Shown: positions 32,975 through 42,444, counted from the stretch's first letter. The stretch is DNA of 64,000 nucleotides from Actinacidiphila yanglinensis (GCF_900107965.1 NZ_FNVU01000002.1:496001-560000), one strand, 5' to 3'. The notes: generated from the sequence alone by a model not told the origin. Numbers and translations are program-made.

Positions 32975-33338
32975 CACGATTGCCGGTCGAAGAGAGGGGG
33001 AATATCTGTTGGACCGGGTAGTGTTAACCTCAAGCCAGCATTCACCGCCCTTTGGGCGCGATGGGCTGTGTCCCCGCCGTGGGACCGCACTTCTTCCGGG
33101 AGCCTCCCACACCGAATAGGCAGCCAGTCCGGTTCACCCGGGCAGCCTGTCCGGGAAGTGTCGAGCACGCTCCGGATTCGGTACGAGTTTCTCTCCCGTG
33201 CCGAGAGCACCTATGTATTTCTGCCGCCATCAGGCGGACCACCGCCCCGGGTCTCAGCAGCGGGAACGCAAAGACCCGGACAGCACGACCGGTCGCCGAG
33301 CCAGACAGGCCGACGTCCGCTCCAGGGAAGGACCCTTC
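32975..33338. other. rho leader region
   Basis: About 360 bases without a gene. TTGGACCGGGTAGTGTTAACC (33009-33029, 21 positions) includes -10-like TAGTGT. A long untranslated leader would follow, as expected for rho genes that control themselves by premature termination; no clear stable hairpin was identified. Confidence 0.4.
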
Positions 33339-35354
33339 GTGAGCGACACCACCGATCTGATGGGCGTGCGCGCAGACAACACTGTCGCCGCGTCCGAAGC
33401 CGACGCGCCTGCCACCGGTGCTGCCACGGCCGCACGGCGCCGCCGGTCCGGGACCGGCCTGGAGGGCATGGTCCTGGCCGAACTCCAGCAGGTCGCCGCA
33501 GGTCTCGGCATCAAGGGCACTGCGCGGATGCGCAAGGGCCAGCTCATCGAGACGATCAAGGAGCGCCAGGCCGGCGGCGGCGCCCCGGCGTCCGCCCCCG
33601 CGGCCGGTGCGCCGGCCGAGAAGCCCAAGCGTCGCGCCACGTCGCGGGCCCGCCTCGAGCAGGCGGCCGAGACCGCCGAGGCTCCGGCGGCGGAGGCCCC
33701 CGCGGTGAAGGAGCCGCAGGAGGCGAAGCAGCCGCAGCAGATCGAGATCCCTGGCCAGCCGGCCGGCGAGAAGGCGAAGGCCGCCGCTTCCGCGCCGGAG
33801 CGGGCGCAGGGCGAGCGCACCGCCGACGCCGCGGCGGACAACGCCGAGGGCCGTGACGGCAAGGGCGGCGACGCCAAGCAGCAAGGCGGCGGGGACGACC
33901 GCCAGGACGGCCGGCGCGGCCAGCGCGGTGACCGCCGCGAGCGGCAGCGCGACCGCCAGCGCAACCGCGGCGAGGACGGCGGCGACAACCAGCAGGGCGG
34001 CGGCCAGAACCGCCGGGACCGCCAGCAGCAGGGTGGCGGCGGCCAGGGCGGTCAGGGCGGCCCGCAGCACCAGGGCGGCCCGCAGGGCGGCGTGCAGGAC
34101 GACGACGAGTTCGGCGAGGGCCGCGGCCGGCGCCGTGGCCGCTACCGCGACCGCCGGGGGCGCGGCCGGGGCCGTGAGGAGTTCGGCGGTGGCGGCGAGC
34201 CGCAGGTCGCCGACGACGACGTGCTGATCCCCGTCGCGGGCATCCTCGACATCCTCGACAACTACGCGTTCATCCGCACCTCCGGCTACCTGCCGGGGCC
34301 GAACGACGTGTACGTCTCGCTCGCCCAGGTCCGCAAGAACGGCCTGCGCAAGGGCGACCACGTCACCGGTGCGGTGCGGCAGCCCAAGGACGGCGAGCGG
34401 CGCGAGAAGTTCAACGCGCTGGTCCGTCTCGACTCCGCGAACGGCATGGGCGCCGACTCCGGCCGCGGCCGCCCGGAGTTCAACAAGCTCACCCCGCTGT
34501 ACCCGCAGGACCGGCTCCGGCTGGAGACCGACCCGGGCGTGCTGACCACGCGGATCATCGACCTGGTCTCGCCGATCGGCAAGGGCCAGCGCGGCCTGAT
34601 CGTCGCCCCGCCGAAGACCGGCAAGACGATGATCATGCAGGCGGTCGCCAACGCGATCACCACCAACAACCCCGAGTGCCACCTGATGGTGGTCCTCGTC
34701 GACGAGCGGCCCGAAGAGGTCACCGACATGCAGCGCTCGGTGAAGGGCGAGGTCATCTCCTCGACCTTCGACCGGCCCGCCGAGGACCACACCACCGTCG
34801 CGGAGCTCGCCATCGAGCGCGCCAAGCGGCTGGTGGAGCTGGGCCACGACGTCGTGGTGCTGCTGGACTCCATCACCCGGCTGGGACGCGCCTACAACCT
34901 GGCCGCGCCCGCCTCCGGCCGGATCCTGTCCGGTGGTGTCGACTCGACCGCGCTCTACCCGCCGAAGCGCTTCTTCGGTGCCGCGCGCAACATCGAGGAC
35001 GGCGGCTCGCTGACCATCCTGGCCACCGCGCTGGTCGAGACCGGCTCGCGGATGGACGAGGTGATCTTCGAGGAGTTCAAGGGCACCGGCAACATGGAGC
35101 TCAAGCTCGACCGCAAGCTCGCCGACAAGCGGATCTTCCCCGCGGTGGACGTCGACCCGTCCGGTACCCGCAAGGAGGAAATCCTGCTGGACCGCGACGA
35201 GTTGGCGATCGTCTGGAAGCTGCGCCGGGTGCTGCACGCGCTCGACTCGCAGCAGGCGATCGAGCTGCTGCTGGACAAGATGAAGCAGACCAAGTCCAAC
35301 GCCGAGTTCCTGATGCAGATCGCCAAGACCACCCCGGGCCAGAACAACGACTGA
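33339..35354 (+). CDS. rho: transcription termination factor Rho
   Basis: A 671-residue hexameric RNA helicase that ends transcription. Residues about 38-78 form the Rho N-terminal helical domain ([19 protein letters not shown]). An actinobacterial insertion of about 200 residues follows, Ala/Glu-rich and then Arg/Gly/Gln-rich with [19 protein letters not shown] runs. The cold-shock RNA-binding domain starts near 288 ([18 protein letters not shown]) and the ATPase has Walker A APPKTGKT (about 424-431), Walker [16 protein letters not shown], and [13 protein letters not shown]. The GTG at 33339 follows GGAAGG. A strong hairpin follows the gene. Confidence 0.95.
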   Translation: MSDTTDLMGVRADNTVAASEADAPATGAATAARRRRSGTGLEGMVLAELQQVAAGLGIKGTARMRKGQLIETIKERQAGGGAPASAPAAGAPAEKPKRRATSRARLEQAAETAEAPAAEAPAVKEPQEAKQPQQIEIPGQPAGEKAKAAASAPERAQGERTADAAADNAEGRDGKGGDAKQQGGGDDRQDGRRGQRGDRRERQRDRQRNRGEDGGDNQQGGGQNRRDRQQQGGGGQGGQGGPQHQGGPQGGVQDDDEFGEGRGRRRGRYRDRRGRGRGREEFGGGGEPQVADDDVLIPVAGILDILDNYAFIRTSGYLPGPNDVYVSLAQVRKNGLRKGDHVTGAVRQPKDGERREKFNALVRLDSANGMGADSGRGRPEFNKLTPLYPQDRLRLETDPGVLTTRIIDLVSPIGKGQRGLIVAPPKTGKTMIMQAVANAITTNNPECHLMVVLVDERPEEVTDMQRSVKGEVISSTFDRPAEDHTTVAELAIERAKRLVELGHDVVVLLDSITRLGRAYNLAAPASGRILSGGVDSTALYPPKRFFGAARNIEDGGSLTILATALVETGSRMDEVIFEEFKGTGNMELKLDRKLADKRIFPAVDVDPSGTRKEEILLDRDELAIVWKLRRVLHALDSQQAIELLLDKMKQTKSNAEFLMQIAKTTPGQNND

Positions 35355-35378
35355 CCGTCACCGCCGGGATCGGTCCAG

Positions 35379-35418
35379 CCGCCCGCGTACCCCCACTGAG
35401 CTGGGGATACGCGGGCGG
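35379..35418 (+). terminator. terminator after rho
   Basis: A 16-bp stem with one C-A mismatch (CCGCCCGCGTA-C-CCCC against its complement) and an 8-base loop, ending in TTGCGCGTTT. It lies 25 bases past the rho stop. Confidence 0.8.
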
Positions 35419-35584
35419 TTGCGCGTTTCCCGTTCGTGTGCCCGCCGCTCGGATGGCGGCATACCGGACCTCGGGCGCACGATGGTTCGTCTGAGGTGAC
35501 GACGTTCCCGGCGCAGGGAGGCCGGGCTCCGGGAAGGCGCTCAGGGCGCCGGACAGCGAGCAGGTAGGAAGCCGAGGTGCCGCC

Positions 35585-36760
35585 ATGCTGGACGATCAGC
35601 AGCCGCGGACCGGCTCCAGCCCCAGCGGGGCCGGAGAGGGCCGCAGGCGCCGGCGGCGCGTCCTGTACATCGTCGCCTGGGCCGCGGTCGCCGTGGTGCT
35701 GCTCGGAGCCGCCGGGGCCGGCTACCTCTACCACCGGCTGAACGCCAACATCCACAGCGTCGACATCGACGGCGCGCTGGGCACCCACCGGCCCGCCAAG
35801 CTCGGCAACGGCTCGATGGACATCCTGGTGCTCGGCTCGGACTCCCGCTCCGGCGCGAACCGCGAGTACGGCCACGACAGCGGCACCGCCCGCTCGGACA
35901 CGACGATGATCGTGCACCTGGCCAAGGGCCACAAGCGTGCCAGCGTGGTCAGCATCCCGCGCGACACCCTGATCGACCGCCCGGCCTGCACGGGCGCCAA
36001 GGGGGCCGTGGAGCCCGCGCAGAGCAGCGTCATGTTCAACACCGCCTACGAGGTCGGCGGCCCCGCCTGCGCGGTGAAGACGGTGGAGCAGCTCACCGGG
36101 CTGCGGATGGACCACTACGTCGAGGTCGACTTCACCGGCTTCAAGAACCTCGTCAACACCCTCGGCGGGGTGCCGCTGACCACGACCCAGGCGATCCACG
36201 ACGACAAGAGCCATCTCAACCTGGCGGCCGGCACCCACACCCTCAACGGCGAGCAGGCGCTCGGCCTGGTCCGCACCCGGCACGGTGTCGCCGACGGCAG
36301 CGACCTGGGCCGTATCGAGCTCCAGCAGGCGTTCATGAAGGCGCTGCTGAACCGGATCGGCGGCCTGGGGCTGATGAACAGCCCCACGAAGCTGTTCTCG
36401 GTCGCCGACACCGCGACCAAGGCCATCACCACCGACACCGGCCTCGGCTCGGTGAACAAGCTGATGGGGCTCGCCGAGAGCGTGCAGCACCTGGACTCCG
36501 GGAACGTGCACATGGTGACCCTGCCGGTACGCTACGCGCCCGACAACCCCGACCGGGTCGAGCCGATCGACGCCAAGGCCGCCATGGTGTGGGCCGCGCT
36601 GCGCGCCGACCGGCCGATCCCGGCCGCCGCGACGCAGGGCTCGGCCGCCGACCACGTGGAGGCGGGCAAGGTGGTCCGCGGCGACGGCGCCCCGCCGGAC
36701 CGCCCGGCACCGTCCGCGTCAGCCCCGGGGACCGCGTCACCCTCGCCCACACGGCGCTGA
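35585..36760 (+). CDS. LytR-CpsA-Psr (LCP) family glycopolymer transferase
   Basis: A 391-residue membrane-anchored protein. A basic start (GEGRRRRRRV) precedes one membrane helix (LYIVAWAAVAVVLLGAAGAG, about 26-46); the rest lies outside. The LCP domain holds MDILVLGSDSRSG, RSDTTMIVHL, VSIPRDTLID and LNGEQALGLVRTRHG, with the Arg and Asp residues that bind the polyprenyl pyrophosphate. LCP enzymes attach teichoic acid- or arabinogalactan-type polymers to peptidoglycan. A Pro/Ser/Ala-rich tail ends the protein. GAGG lies 7 bases before the ATG. It sits between rho and rpmE with its own gap on both sides. Confidence 0.88.
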   Translation: MLDDQQPRTGSSPSGAGEGRRRRRRVLYIVAWAAVAVVLLGAAGAGYLYHRLNANIHSVDIDGALGTHRPAKLGNGSMDILVLGSDSRSGANREYGHDSGTARSDTTMIVHLAKGHKRASVVSIPRDTLIDRPACTGAKGAVEPAQSSVMFNTAYEVGGPACAVKTVEQLTGLRMDHYVEVDFTGFKNLVNTLGGVPLTTTQAIHDDKSHLNLAAGTHTLNGEQALGLVRTRHGVADGSDLGRIELQQAFMKALLNRIGGLGLMNSPTKLFSVADTATKAITTDTGLGSVNKLMGLAESVQHLDSGNVHMVTLPVRYAPDNPDRVEPIDAKAAMVWAALRADRPIPAAATQGSAADHVEAGKVVRGDGAPPDRPAPSASAPGTASPSPTRR

Positions 36761-36803
36761 CCTGCGGGGACGCTCCGGGAATTATCCGGAGCCCGACCTG
36801 GTT

Positions 36804-36832
36804 TTGGAAGGTGCGGCCAGTGCTGGCAGACT
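36804..36832 (+). promoter_or_regulatory. candidate rpmE promoter TTGGAA-N17-CAGACT
   Basis: A -35/-10 pair with ideal 17-base spacing, about 75 bases before the rpmE start. It fits the principal sigma factor (HrdB). Confidence 0.55.
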
Positions 36833-36907
36833 GGTCCGCTGGCCCCGGTTCACGTTCCCGTAAACCCGCGTGAGCGACCCGGCGCCCTCCCGAACCTAGG
36901 AGCACCC

Positions 36908-37132
36908 TTGAAGCGCGAGATCCACCCCGAGTACGTAGAGACCCAGGTCACCTGCACCTGCGGCGCCTCGTTCACCACCCACAGCACCGAGACCAGCGGC
37001 CAGATCCGCGCGGACGTGTGCTCCGAGTGCCACCCGTTCTACACGGGCAAGCAGAAGATCCTCGACACCGGCGGCCGTGTGGCCCGCTTCGAGGCCCGTT
37101 TCGGCAAGAACGCCGGGTCCGCCAAGAAGTAG
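36908..37132 (+). CDS. rpmE: 50S ribosomal protein bL31, zinc-binding form
   Basis: A 74-residue ribosomal protein of the large subunit's central protuberance. It is the zinc-containing (C+) type: Cys16 and Cys18 in VTCTCGA, and Cys38 and Cys41 in [11 protein letters not shown]. The C+ form is used when zinc is available. The start is TTG at 36908, fixed by AGGAG six bases upstream and by the conserved [10 protein letters not shown] promoter and a terminator flank it, so it is probably a single-gene unit. Confidence 0.95.
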   Translation: MKREIHPEYVETQVTCTCGASFTTHSTETSGQIRADVCSECHPFYTGKQKILDTGGRVARFEARFGKNAGSAKK

Positions 37133-37142
37133 CGACCTGACC

Positions 37143-37187
37143 AGCGCCGGTCTCCGGTCGCCCGCCCAGGGTGACCGGACCGGCGCT
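37143..37187 (+). terminator. terminator after rpmE
   Basis: Two stacked stems: AGCGCCGGT with ACCGGCGCT (9 bp) and CCGGTC with GACCGG (6 bp), separated by a two-base bulge and followed by TTTG. Confidence 0.8.
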
Positions 37188-37274
37188 TTGTCGTCCCGGC
37201 TCGCGTCCCAGCCGCCGGCGCCCCGTCCCCGGCGCCCCGGCCCCAGGCAGTACCTACTCCTCCAGGAATTCATG

Positions 37275-38354
37275 ATGTTCGAGGCGGTCGAGGAACTGAT
37301 CGGCGAACATGCCGACCTCGAAAAGCAGCTTGCCGACCCCGCGGTCCACACCGACCAGGCCAACGCCCGCCGGCTCAACAAGCGGTACGCGGAACTCACC
37401 CCCATCATCGCCACCTACCGCTCCTGGCGGCAGACCGGCGACGACGTCGACACCGCCCGTGAACTGGCGGCCGACGACTCCGAGTTCGCCGCCGAGGTCA
37501 AGGAGCTGGAGAAGCACCGCGAGGAACTGACCGACCGGTTGCGGCTGCTGCTGGTGCCGCGCGACCCCAGCGACGACAAGGACGTCATCCTGGAGGTGAA
37601 GGCCGGTGAGGGCGGCGAGGAGTCCGCGCTGTTCGCCGGCGACCTGCTGCGGATGTACCTGCGGTACGCCGAGCGGGAGGGCTGGAAGACCGAGATCCTC
37701 GACGCCAACGCCTCCGACCTCGGCGGCTACAAGGACGTCCAGGTCGCCGTGAAGGCCAAGGCGAGCCACGAGCCCGGCCAGGGCGTGTGGGCGCGCCTGA
37801 AGTACGAGGGCGGCGTGCACCGCGTGCAGCGGGTGCCCGCGACCGAGTCGCAGGGCCGGATCCACACCTCCGCGGCCGGTGTCCTGGTGACGCCGGAGGC
37901 CGAGGAGGTCGAGGTCGAGATCAACCCCAACGAGCTGCGGATCGACGTCTACCGCTCGTCCGGCCCCGGCGGGCAGTCGGTCAACACCACCGACTCCGCG
38001 GTCCGGATCACCCACCTGCCCTCCGGTCTGGTGGTGTCCTGCCAGAACGAGAAGAGCCAGCTGCAGAACAAGGAGTCGGCGATGCGCATCCTGCGCTCCC
38101 GGCTGCTGGCCGCCGCCCAGGAGGAGGCCGAGCGCGAGGCGTCCGACGCCCGCCGCAGCCAGGTCCGCACCGTGGACCGCTCCGAGCGCATCCGGACCTA
38201 CAACTTCCCGGAGAACCGCATCTCCGACCACCGGGTCGGCTTCAAGGCGTACAACCTGGACCAGGTGCTGGACGGGGACCTCGACCCGATGATCCAGGCG
38301 TGTGTGGACGCCGACTCGGCCGCCAAGCTGGCCGCGGCCGGCGACGGCAGCTGA
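37275..38354 (+). CDS. prfA: peptide chain release factor 1
   Basis: A 359-residue class I release factor that reads UAA and UAG. The codon-reading loop contains [16 protein letters not shown] (PAT type, as in RF1), and the hydrolysis motif GGQ is in [15 protein letters not shown]; its Gln is the target of PrmC encoded next. Two ATGs exist (37272, 37275); the second is chosen by spacing to AGGA and by the usual N-terminus MFEAVEEL. It is followed by prmC after 14 bases. Confidence 0.95.
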   Translation: MFEAVEELIGEHADLEKQLADPAVHTDQANARRLNKRYAELTPIIATYRSWRQTGDDVDTARELAADDSEFAAEVKELEKHREELTDRLRLLLVPRDPSDDKDVILEVKAGEGGEESALFAGDLLRMYLRYAEREGWKTEILDANASDLGGYKDVQVAVKAKASHEPGQGVWARLKYEGGVHRVQRVPATESQGRIHTSAAGVLVTPEAEEVEVEINPNELRIDVYRSSGPGGQSVNTTDSAVRITHLPSGLVVSCQNEKSQLQNKESAMRILRSRLLAAAQEEAEREASDARRSQVRTVDRSERIRTYNFPENRISDHRVGFKAYNLDQVLDGDLDPMIQACVDADSAAKLAAAGDGS

Positions 38355-38368
38355 GAGAGGGGGCGGAT

Positions 38369-39214
38369 GTGAACCTGCTGCTCGCCGAGGTGGCCCAGGC
38401 CGCCCAGCGACTGGCCGACGCCGGGGTGCCCTCGCCCCGCTTCGACGCCGAGGAACTGGCCGCCTACGTGCACGGCGTCAAGCGCGGCGAACTGCACTCC
38501 GTCGCCGACGCGGAGTTCGACGCGCGCTACTGGGAGGCCGTCGCCCGCCGCGAGGCACGCGAGCCGCTCCAGCACATCACCGGCCGCGCCTTCTTCCGCT
38601 ACCTGGAACTCCAGGTCGGGCCGGGGGTGTTCGTGCCCCGCCCGGAGACCGAGTCGGTGGTCGGCTGGGCCATAGACGCGGTCCGGGCGATGGACGTCGC
38701 CGAACCGCTGATCGTCGACCTGTGCACCGGCTCCGGCGCGATCGCGCTGGCGCTGGCCCAGGAGGTGCCCCGATCCCGGGTGCACGCCGTGGAGTTGTCC
38801 GAGCAGGCCCTGGAGTGGGCCCGCAAGAACGTCGCGGGCAGCAAGGTCGACCTGCGGCACGGCGACGCGCTCGCCGCGTTCCCCGACCTCAACGGCCAGG
38901 TCGACCTGGTGATCTCCAACCCGCCCTACATCCCGCTCACCGAGTGGGAGTACGTCGCGCCCGAAGCGCGCGACCACGACCCCGAACTCGCCCTGTTCTC
39001 GGGCGAGGACGGCCTGGACACCATCCGCGGCATCGAGCGCACCGCGCACCGCCTGCTGCGGCCCGGCGGCGTCGTCGTGATCGAGCACGCCGACTCCCAG
39101 GGCGGTCAGGTGCCGTGGATCTTCAAGGAGGACGCCGGCTGGGCCGACGCCGCCGACCACCCGGACCTGAACAAGCGGCCCCGCTTCACCTCCGCCCGCA
39201 AGGCGACCCCGTGA
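38369..39214 (+). CDS. prmC: release factor glutamine methyltransferase
   Basis: A 281-residue SAM-dependent methyltransferase that methylates the GGQ glutamine of release factors. The N-terminal helical substrate domain (1-85) is followed by the SAM motif IVDLCTGSGAIALALA and the signature VISNPPYIPL. The GTG at 38369 follows GAGGGGG and is 14 bases after prfA, so the enzyme is made with its substrate. Confidence 0.95.
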   Translation: MNLLLAEVAQAAQRLADAGVPSPRFDAEELAAYVHGVKRGELHSVADAEFDARYWEAVARREAREPLQHITGRAFFRYLELQVGPGVFVPRPETESVVGWAIDAVRAMDVAEPLIVDLCTGSGAIALALAQEVPRSRVHAVELSEQALEWARKNVAGSKVDLRHGDALAAFPDLNGQVDLVISNPPYIPLTEWEYVAPEARDHDPELALFSGEDGLDTIRGIERTAHRLLRPGGVVVIEHADSQGGQVPWIFKEDAGWADAADHPDLNKRPRFTSARKATP

Positions 39215-39308
39215 GCAGCCCGCACCTCCCGGCCGCGCACCCCCCGGCGGCACGTCCCGCAACGGCCCACCCCGCAACGGCAGCAGAAGAGCTTCTGGAG
39301 GTCCTTCC

Positions 39309-39956
39309 ATGACACGGCGATACGACTGCGCGGACACGACCGACCGGGCCACCGGCCTGCGCGAGGCCGCCTCCGCCGTCAAGCGCGGCGAGCTCGTGGT
39401 GCTGCCCACCGACACCGTCTACGGCATCGGCGCGGACGCCTTCGACAAGGAGGCGGTCGGCGACCTGCTGGAGGCCAAGGGCCGCGGCCGCAACATGCCC
39501 TCACCGGTGCTGGTCGGCTCCCCGAACACGCTGCACGGCATCGTCACCGACTTCTCCGAGCAGGCGTGGGAACTGGTCGACGCGTTCTGGCCGGGCGCGC
39601 TGACCCTCGTCACCAAGCACCAGCCGTCGCTGCGCTGGGACCTGGGCGACACCCGCGGCACCGTCGCGGTCCGCATGCCTCTGCACCCGGTCGCCATCGA
39701 ACTGCTCACCGAGACCGGCCCGATGGCGGTCTCCAGCGCCAACCTGACCGGCATGCCGTCCCCGCAGGACTGCGATGCCGCCCAGGGCATGCTCGGCGAC
39801 TCCGTGGCGGTCTACCTCGACGCCGGGCCCACGCCCGCCGCCGTGCCGTCCTCGATCGTCGACGTGACCGGCAAGGTGCCCGTGCTGCTGCGGGCCGGTG
39901 CGCTCAGCGCCGAGGAACTGCGCAAGGTGGTACCCGACTTGGAGGAGCGCCGTTGA
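39309..39956 (+). CDS. L-threonylcarbamoyladenylate synthase (Sua5/YwlC/YrdC family)
   Basis: A 215-residue enzyme making threonylcarbamoyl-AMP from threonine, bicarbonate and ATP, the precursor for t6A37 in ANN-reading tRNAs. Family features are LVVLPTDTVYGIGADA (about 29-44), KGRGRNMPSPVLV, FWPGALTLV and MAVSSANLTGMPSP. It is the short, single-domain form. GGAGG lies eight bases before the ATG; its stop overlaps the start of the phosphatase gene. Confidence 0.93.
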   Translation: MTRRYDCADTTDRATGLREAASAVKRGELVVLPTDTVYGIGADAFDKEAVGDLLEAKGRGRNMPSPVLVGSPNTLHGIVTDFSEQAWELVDAFWPGALTLVTKHQPSLRWDLGDTRGTVAVRMPLHPVAIELLTETGPMAVSSANLTGMPSPQDCDAAQGMLGDSVAVYLDAGPTPAAVPSSIVDVTGKVPVLLRAGALSAEELRKVVPDLEERR

Positions 39957-40633
39957 CCACGCCCGACGGGCGTGCCATACGGGGATTCACCACTTCGCCG
40001 GCCGCGACCGGGGGAGTCGGCCCCCCCACCCACGCCCCCCACGACGTGCTGCGCGTCCTGCACGTGTGCACCGGCAACGTCTGCCGCTCGCCGATGGCCG
40101 AGCGGCTGATGCGGCACGGCCTGGCGCAGCGGCTGGGCGCCGGAGCCGACGCGATCCTGGTCGAGTCGGCCGGCACCTGGGGCCACGAGGGCGCCCCGAT
40201 GGAAGTGCACGCCGCCGCCGTGCTCACCGAACACGGTGCGGACCCGGCCGGGTTCACCGGCCGCGAGCTGCTCGACGACCACGTGATCGACGCCGACCTG
40301 GTGCTCACCGCCACCCGCGACCACCGGGCCCAGGTCATCTCGATGGGCCACGCGGCGGGCCTGCGTACCTTCACGCTCAAGGAGTTCACCCGCCTGGTGC
40401 GGGCGATAGACCCGGCCACGCTGCCCGACGGCAGCGTCACCGAGCGGGCCCGCGCGCTGGTCCAGGCCGCGGCGGCGCTGCGCGGCTGGCTGCTGGCACC
40501 CAGCCCCGACGCCGACGAGGTGCACGATCCGTACGGTGCACCCATCTCGTACTTCCGCAGCATCGGCGAGGAGATCCACGACGCCCTCGACCCGGTGGTG
40601 ACCGCGCTCACCGGGATTCCGGCCGCGGTCTGA
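39953..40633 (+). CDS. low-molecular-weight protein-tyrosine phosphatase
   Basis: A 226-residue LMW phosphatase. The P-loop C-x5-R is in HVCTGNVCRSPMAE (about 43-56), and the general acid Asp is in the DPYGAPISY segment near the C-terminus. An extra 30-residue N-terminus precedes the fold. It starts at TTG overlapping the Sua5-type gene's TGA (TTGA), with GGAGG upstream, so the two are translationally coupled. It may act on phosphotyrosine or on envelope-polymer enzymes, given the wecA-like gene downstream. Confidence 0.88.
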   Translation: MTTPDGRAIRGFTTSPAATGGVGPPTHAPHDVLRVLHVCTGNVCRSPMAERLMRHGLAQRLGAGADAILVESAGTWGHEGAPMEVHAAAVLTEHGADPAGFTGRELLDDHVIDADLVLTATRDHRAQVISMGHAAGLRTFTLKEFTRLVRAIDPATLPDGSVTERARALVQAAAALRGWLLAPSPDADEVHDPYGAPISYFRSIGEEIHDALDPVVTALTGIPAAV

Positions 40634-40757
40634 CCTGCGGCTTCGTCCCTGCCACGGCATAGGGCAAACTCGTTACATGCCCGCAACCGGCCTTCTGCAA
40701 CCCCTCGCGCCGCCTGTGAGTCTCGATAGGTGTTCGCCGTCCCGGCCCGCCCACCAC

Positions 40758-40763
40758 TAGGGT
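40758..40763 (+). promoter_or_regulatory. -10 box TAGGGT upstream of the wecA-like gene
   Basis: TAGGGT in CCACCACTAGGGTG is a good HrdB-type -10. A start point about 7 bases downstream would give a 60-base leader, or begin directly at the small frame at 40772. Confidence 0.4.
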
Positions 40764-40771
40764 GTGACGCT

Positions 40772-40852
40772 GTGAAGATCCCCCGGACGTGTGCGCGTGC
40801 TCGTCGCACCCCCGAGTACGTCGGAGGCTGCGCGTGCGCGAGTATCTGCTGA
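40772..40852 (+). CDS. possible leaderless small leader peptide overlapping the wecA-like gene
   Basis: A 26-codon frame beginning GTG 8 bases after the TAGGGT box and ending in a TGA inside the first codons of the wecA-like gene. It encodes MKIPRTCARARRTPEYVGG followed by CACASIC, with four cysteines. It has no ribosome site, so it would need a leaderless transcript. Translation across the overlap could affect initiation at 40834. This may also be chance. Confidence 0.25.
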   Translation: MKIPRTCARARRTPEYVGGCACASIC

Positions 40853-42162
40853 CCCTGTGCGTCTCCGCGGCCGTCACCTACCTGCTGACCGGCCCGGTGC
40901 GGAAGTTCGCGATCGCGGCCGGCGCGATGCCCCCGATCCGCGACCGCGACGTGCACCGTGAGCCGACCCCGCGGCTGGGCGGCATGGCCATGTTCGGCGG
41001 GCTGTGCGCGGGCCTGCTGGTCGCCGCGCACCTCAGCAACCTCTCCGGGGTCTTCAAGCTCTCCAGCGAGCCGCGCGCGCTGCTGTCCGGCGCCGGGCTG
41101 ATCTGGCTGCTGGGCGTGCTCGACGACAAGTGGGGCGTGGACGCGCTGATCAAGCTCGGCGTGCAGATGATCGCCGCCGGCGTGATGGTCTTCCAGGGCC
41201 TGGCCATCCTGTGGCTGCCGGTGCCGGGCATCGGCACGGTCATCCTCACCCCGGTGCAGTCCACGCTGCTCACCGTCGCGCTGGTGGTGATCACCATCAA
41301 CGCGGTCAACTTCGTCGACGGCCTGGACGGCCTGGCCTCGGGCATGGTGTGCATCGCGTCGATCGCGTTCTTCATGTACGCCTACCGCATGTGGTACGGC
41401 TACGGCATCGAGCAGGCCGCGCCCGCGACGCTCTTCTCGGCGATCCTGATCGGCATGTGCCTGGGCTTCCTGCCGCACAACATCCACCCGGCGCGGATCT
41501 TCATGGGCGACTCCGGGTCGATGTTGATCGGCCTGGTGCTGGCGTCCGGTGCGATCTCCATCACCGGCCAGGTCGACCCGGACGCCATCACCGACTTCAC
41601 CGGGTCCACCCGCCAGACCGTGCACTTCATGGTGCCCGTCTACATGCCGCTGCTGCTGCCGCTGACGATGATCGCGATCCCGGCCGCCGACCTGGTGCTC
41701 GCGGTGGTGCGCCGGACCTGGCGCGGCCAGTCGCCGTTCGCCGCCGACCGCGGCCACCTGCACCACCGGCTGCTGGAGCTGGGCCACACGCACAGCCGCG
41801 CGGTGCTGATCATGTACTTCTGGGCGGCCCTGTTCGCCTTCGCCGCGGTGGCGTTCTCGGTGAGCTCCTCCAGCCTGTGGATCGTGCTGGTGATCGTCGC
41901 ACTCAGCGCGGTCGGGCTCGTGGTGCTGCTGCTGCCGGCCTTCCGTCCGCACGCACCGCGCTGGGCGGAGTCCGTGGTGCCGCCGCGCTACCGGCGCCGG
42001 CGGCGCCGGCTGGCAGCCGCCGCTGCCGCCGCGGAGCGGGAGATGCACGGCCCGGACCGGCCCGCGTTGAACGGCTCGACGGCGGTGGGCGACCGCCCGC
42101 GGCTGCCGGAGCGTTCGGCCGCGGCCACCCAGCCCGCGCCGACCGCGAACACCACGCGCTGA
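40834..42162 (+). CDS. polyprenyl-phosphate GlcNAc-1-phosphate transferase (MraY/WecA family)
   Basis: A 442-residue integral membrane enzyme with about 10-11 helices. It transfers N-acetylglucosamine-1-phosphate from UDP-GlcNAc to decaprenyl or undecaprenyl phosphate, the first lipid step of teichoic-acid or arabinogalactan-linker synthesis. Signatures are RDVHREPTPRLGG, the catalytic aspartates in AVNFVDGLDGLASG, NIHPARIFMGDSGSM, and DRGHLHHRLLELGH. A basic, Ala-rich cytosolic tail of about 60 residues ends it. GTG 40834 has GGAGG six bases upstream. The LCP enzyme at 35585 may use polymers begun here. Confidence 0.92.
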   Translation: MREYLLTLCVSAAVTYLLTGPVRKFAIAAGAMPPIRDRDVHREPTPRLGGMAMFGGLCAGLLVAAHLSNLSGVFKLSSEPRALLSGAGLIWLLGVLDDKWGVDALIKLGVQMIAAGVMVFQGLAILWLPVPGIGTVILTPVQSTLLTVALVVITINAVNFVDGLDGLASGMVCIASIAFFMYAYRMWYGYGIEQAAPATLFSAILIGMCLGFLPHNIHPARIFMGDSGSMLIGLVLASGAISITGQVDPDAITDFTGSTRQTVHFMVPVYMPLLLPLTMIAIPAADLVLAVVRRTWRGQSPFAADRGHLHHRLLELGHTHSRAVLIMYFWAALFAFAAVAFSVSSSSLWIVLVIVALSAVGLVVLLLPAFRPHAPRWAESVVPPRYRRRRRRLAAAAAAAEREMHGPDRPALNGSTAVGDRPRLPERSAAATQPAPTANTTR

Positions 42163-42255
42163 TGAGTGGTCGACCAACTACGCACCGTCACCGAGTCGTT
42201 TCCTGTACGAGGAACAACTCCGGTAAATGGGACGGCGTGTCGCTACCTCGCGCGT

Positions 42256-42269
42256 GTGACAGGCAGCAC
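42256..42269. promoter_or_regulatory. Crp-like half-palindrome GTGACAGGCAGCAC
   Basis: It agrees with most positions of the Streptomyces Crp box GTG-N-C...C-A-C and lies 190 bases before atpI. Support is only by pattern. Confidence 0.25.
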
Positions 42270-42299
42270 ATCTCCATGGTAAAGACCGCATCAAATACT

Positions 42300-42317
42300 T
42301 TGTGATAGCGTTCACGA
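42300..42317. promoter_or_regulatory. Rex operator (ROP-like) upstream of the atp operon
   Basis: TTGTGATAGCGTTCACGA matches the Rex consensus TTGTGAA-N4-TTCACAA at 12 of 14 defined positions. Rex is the NADH/NAD+ sensor that represses respiratory genes in Streptomyces. The site overlaps the most promoter-like DNA (TACTTT at 42296 or TTGTGA-N16-TAGGGG at 42300-42327), so binding would block atp transcription until NADH rises. Confidence 0.6.
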
Positions 42318-42444
42318 AAGCTAGGGGACACGCCGAAAGACCTTGAGTGAGACGGTCTTCCGGCGAGAGGCACACCCTGCTTCCGTCCCCCGCTCGTCTC
42401 CGACGACACCCGCTCGCCCCAACTCCCGCCGGAGGAGCCGCCCC

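Noticed and set aside
33580..34200. Tandem DNA repeat in rho
   Set aside because: The repetitiveness follows from Arg/Gly/Gln codons in a disordered protein segment; no exact DNA period is kept.
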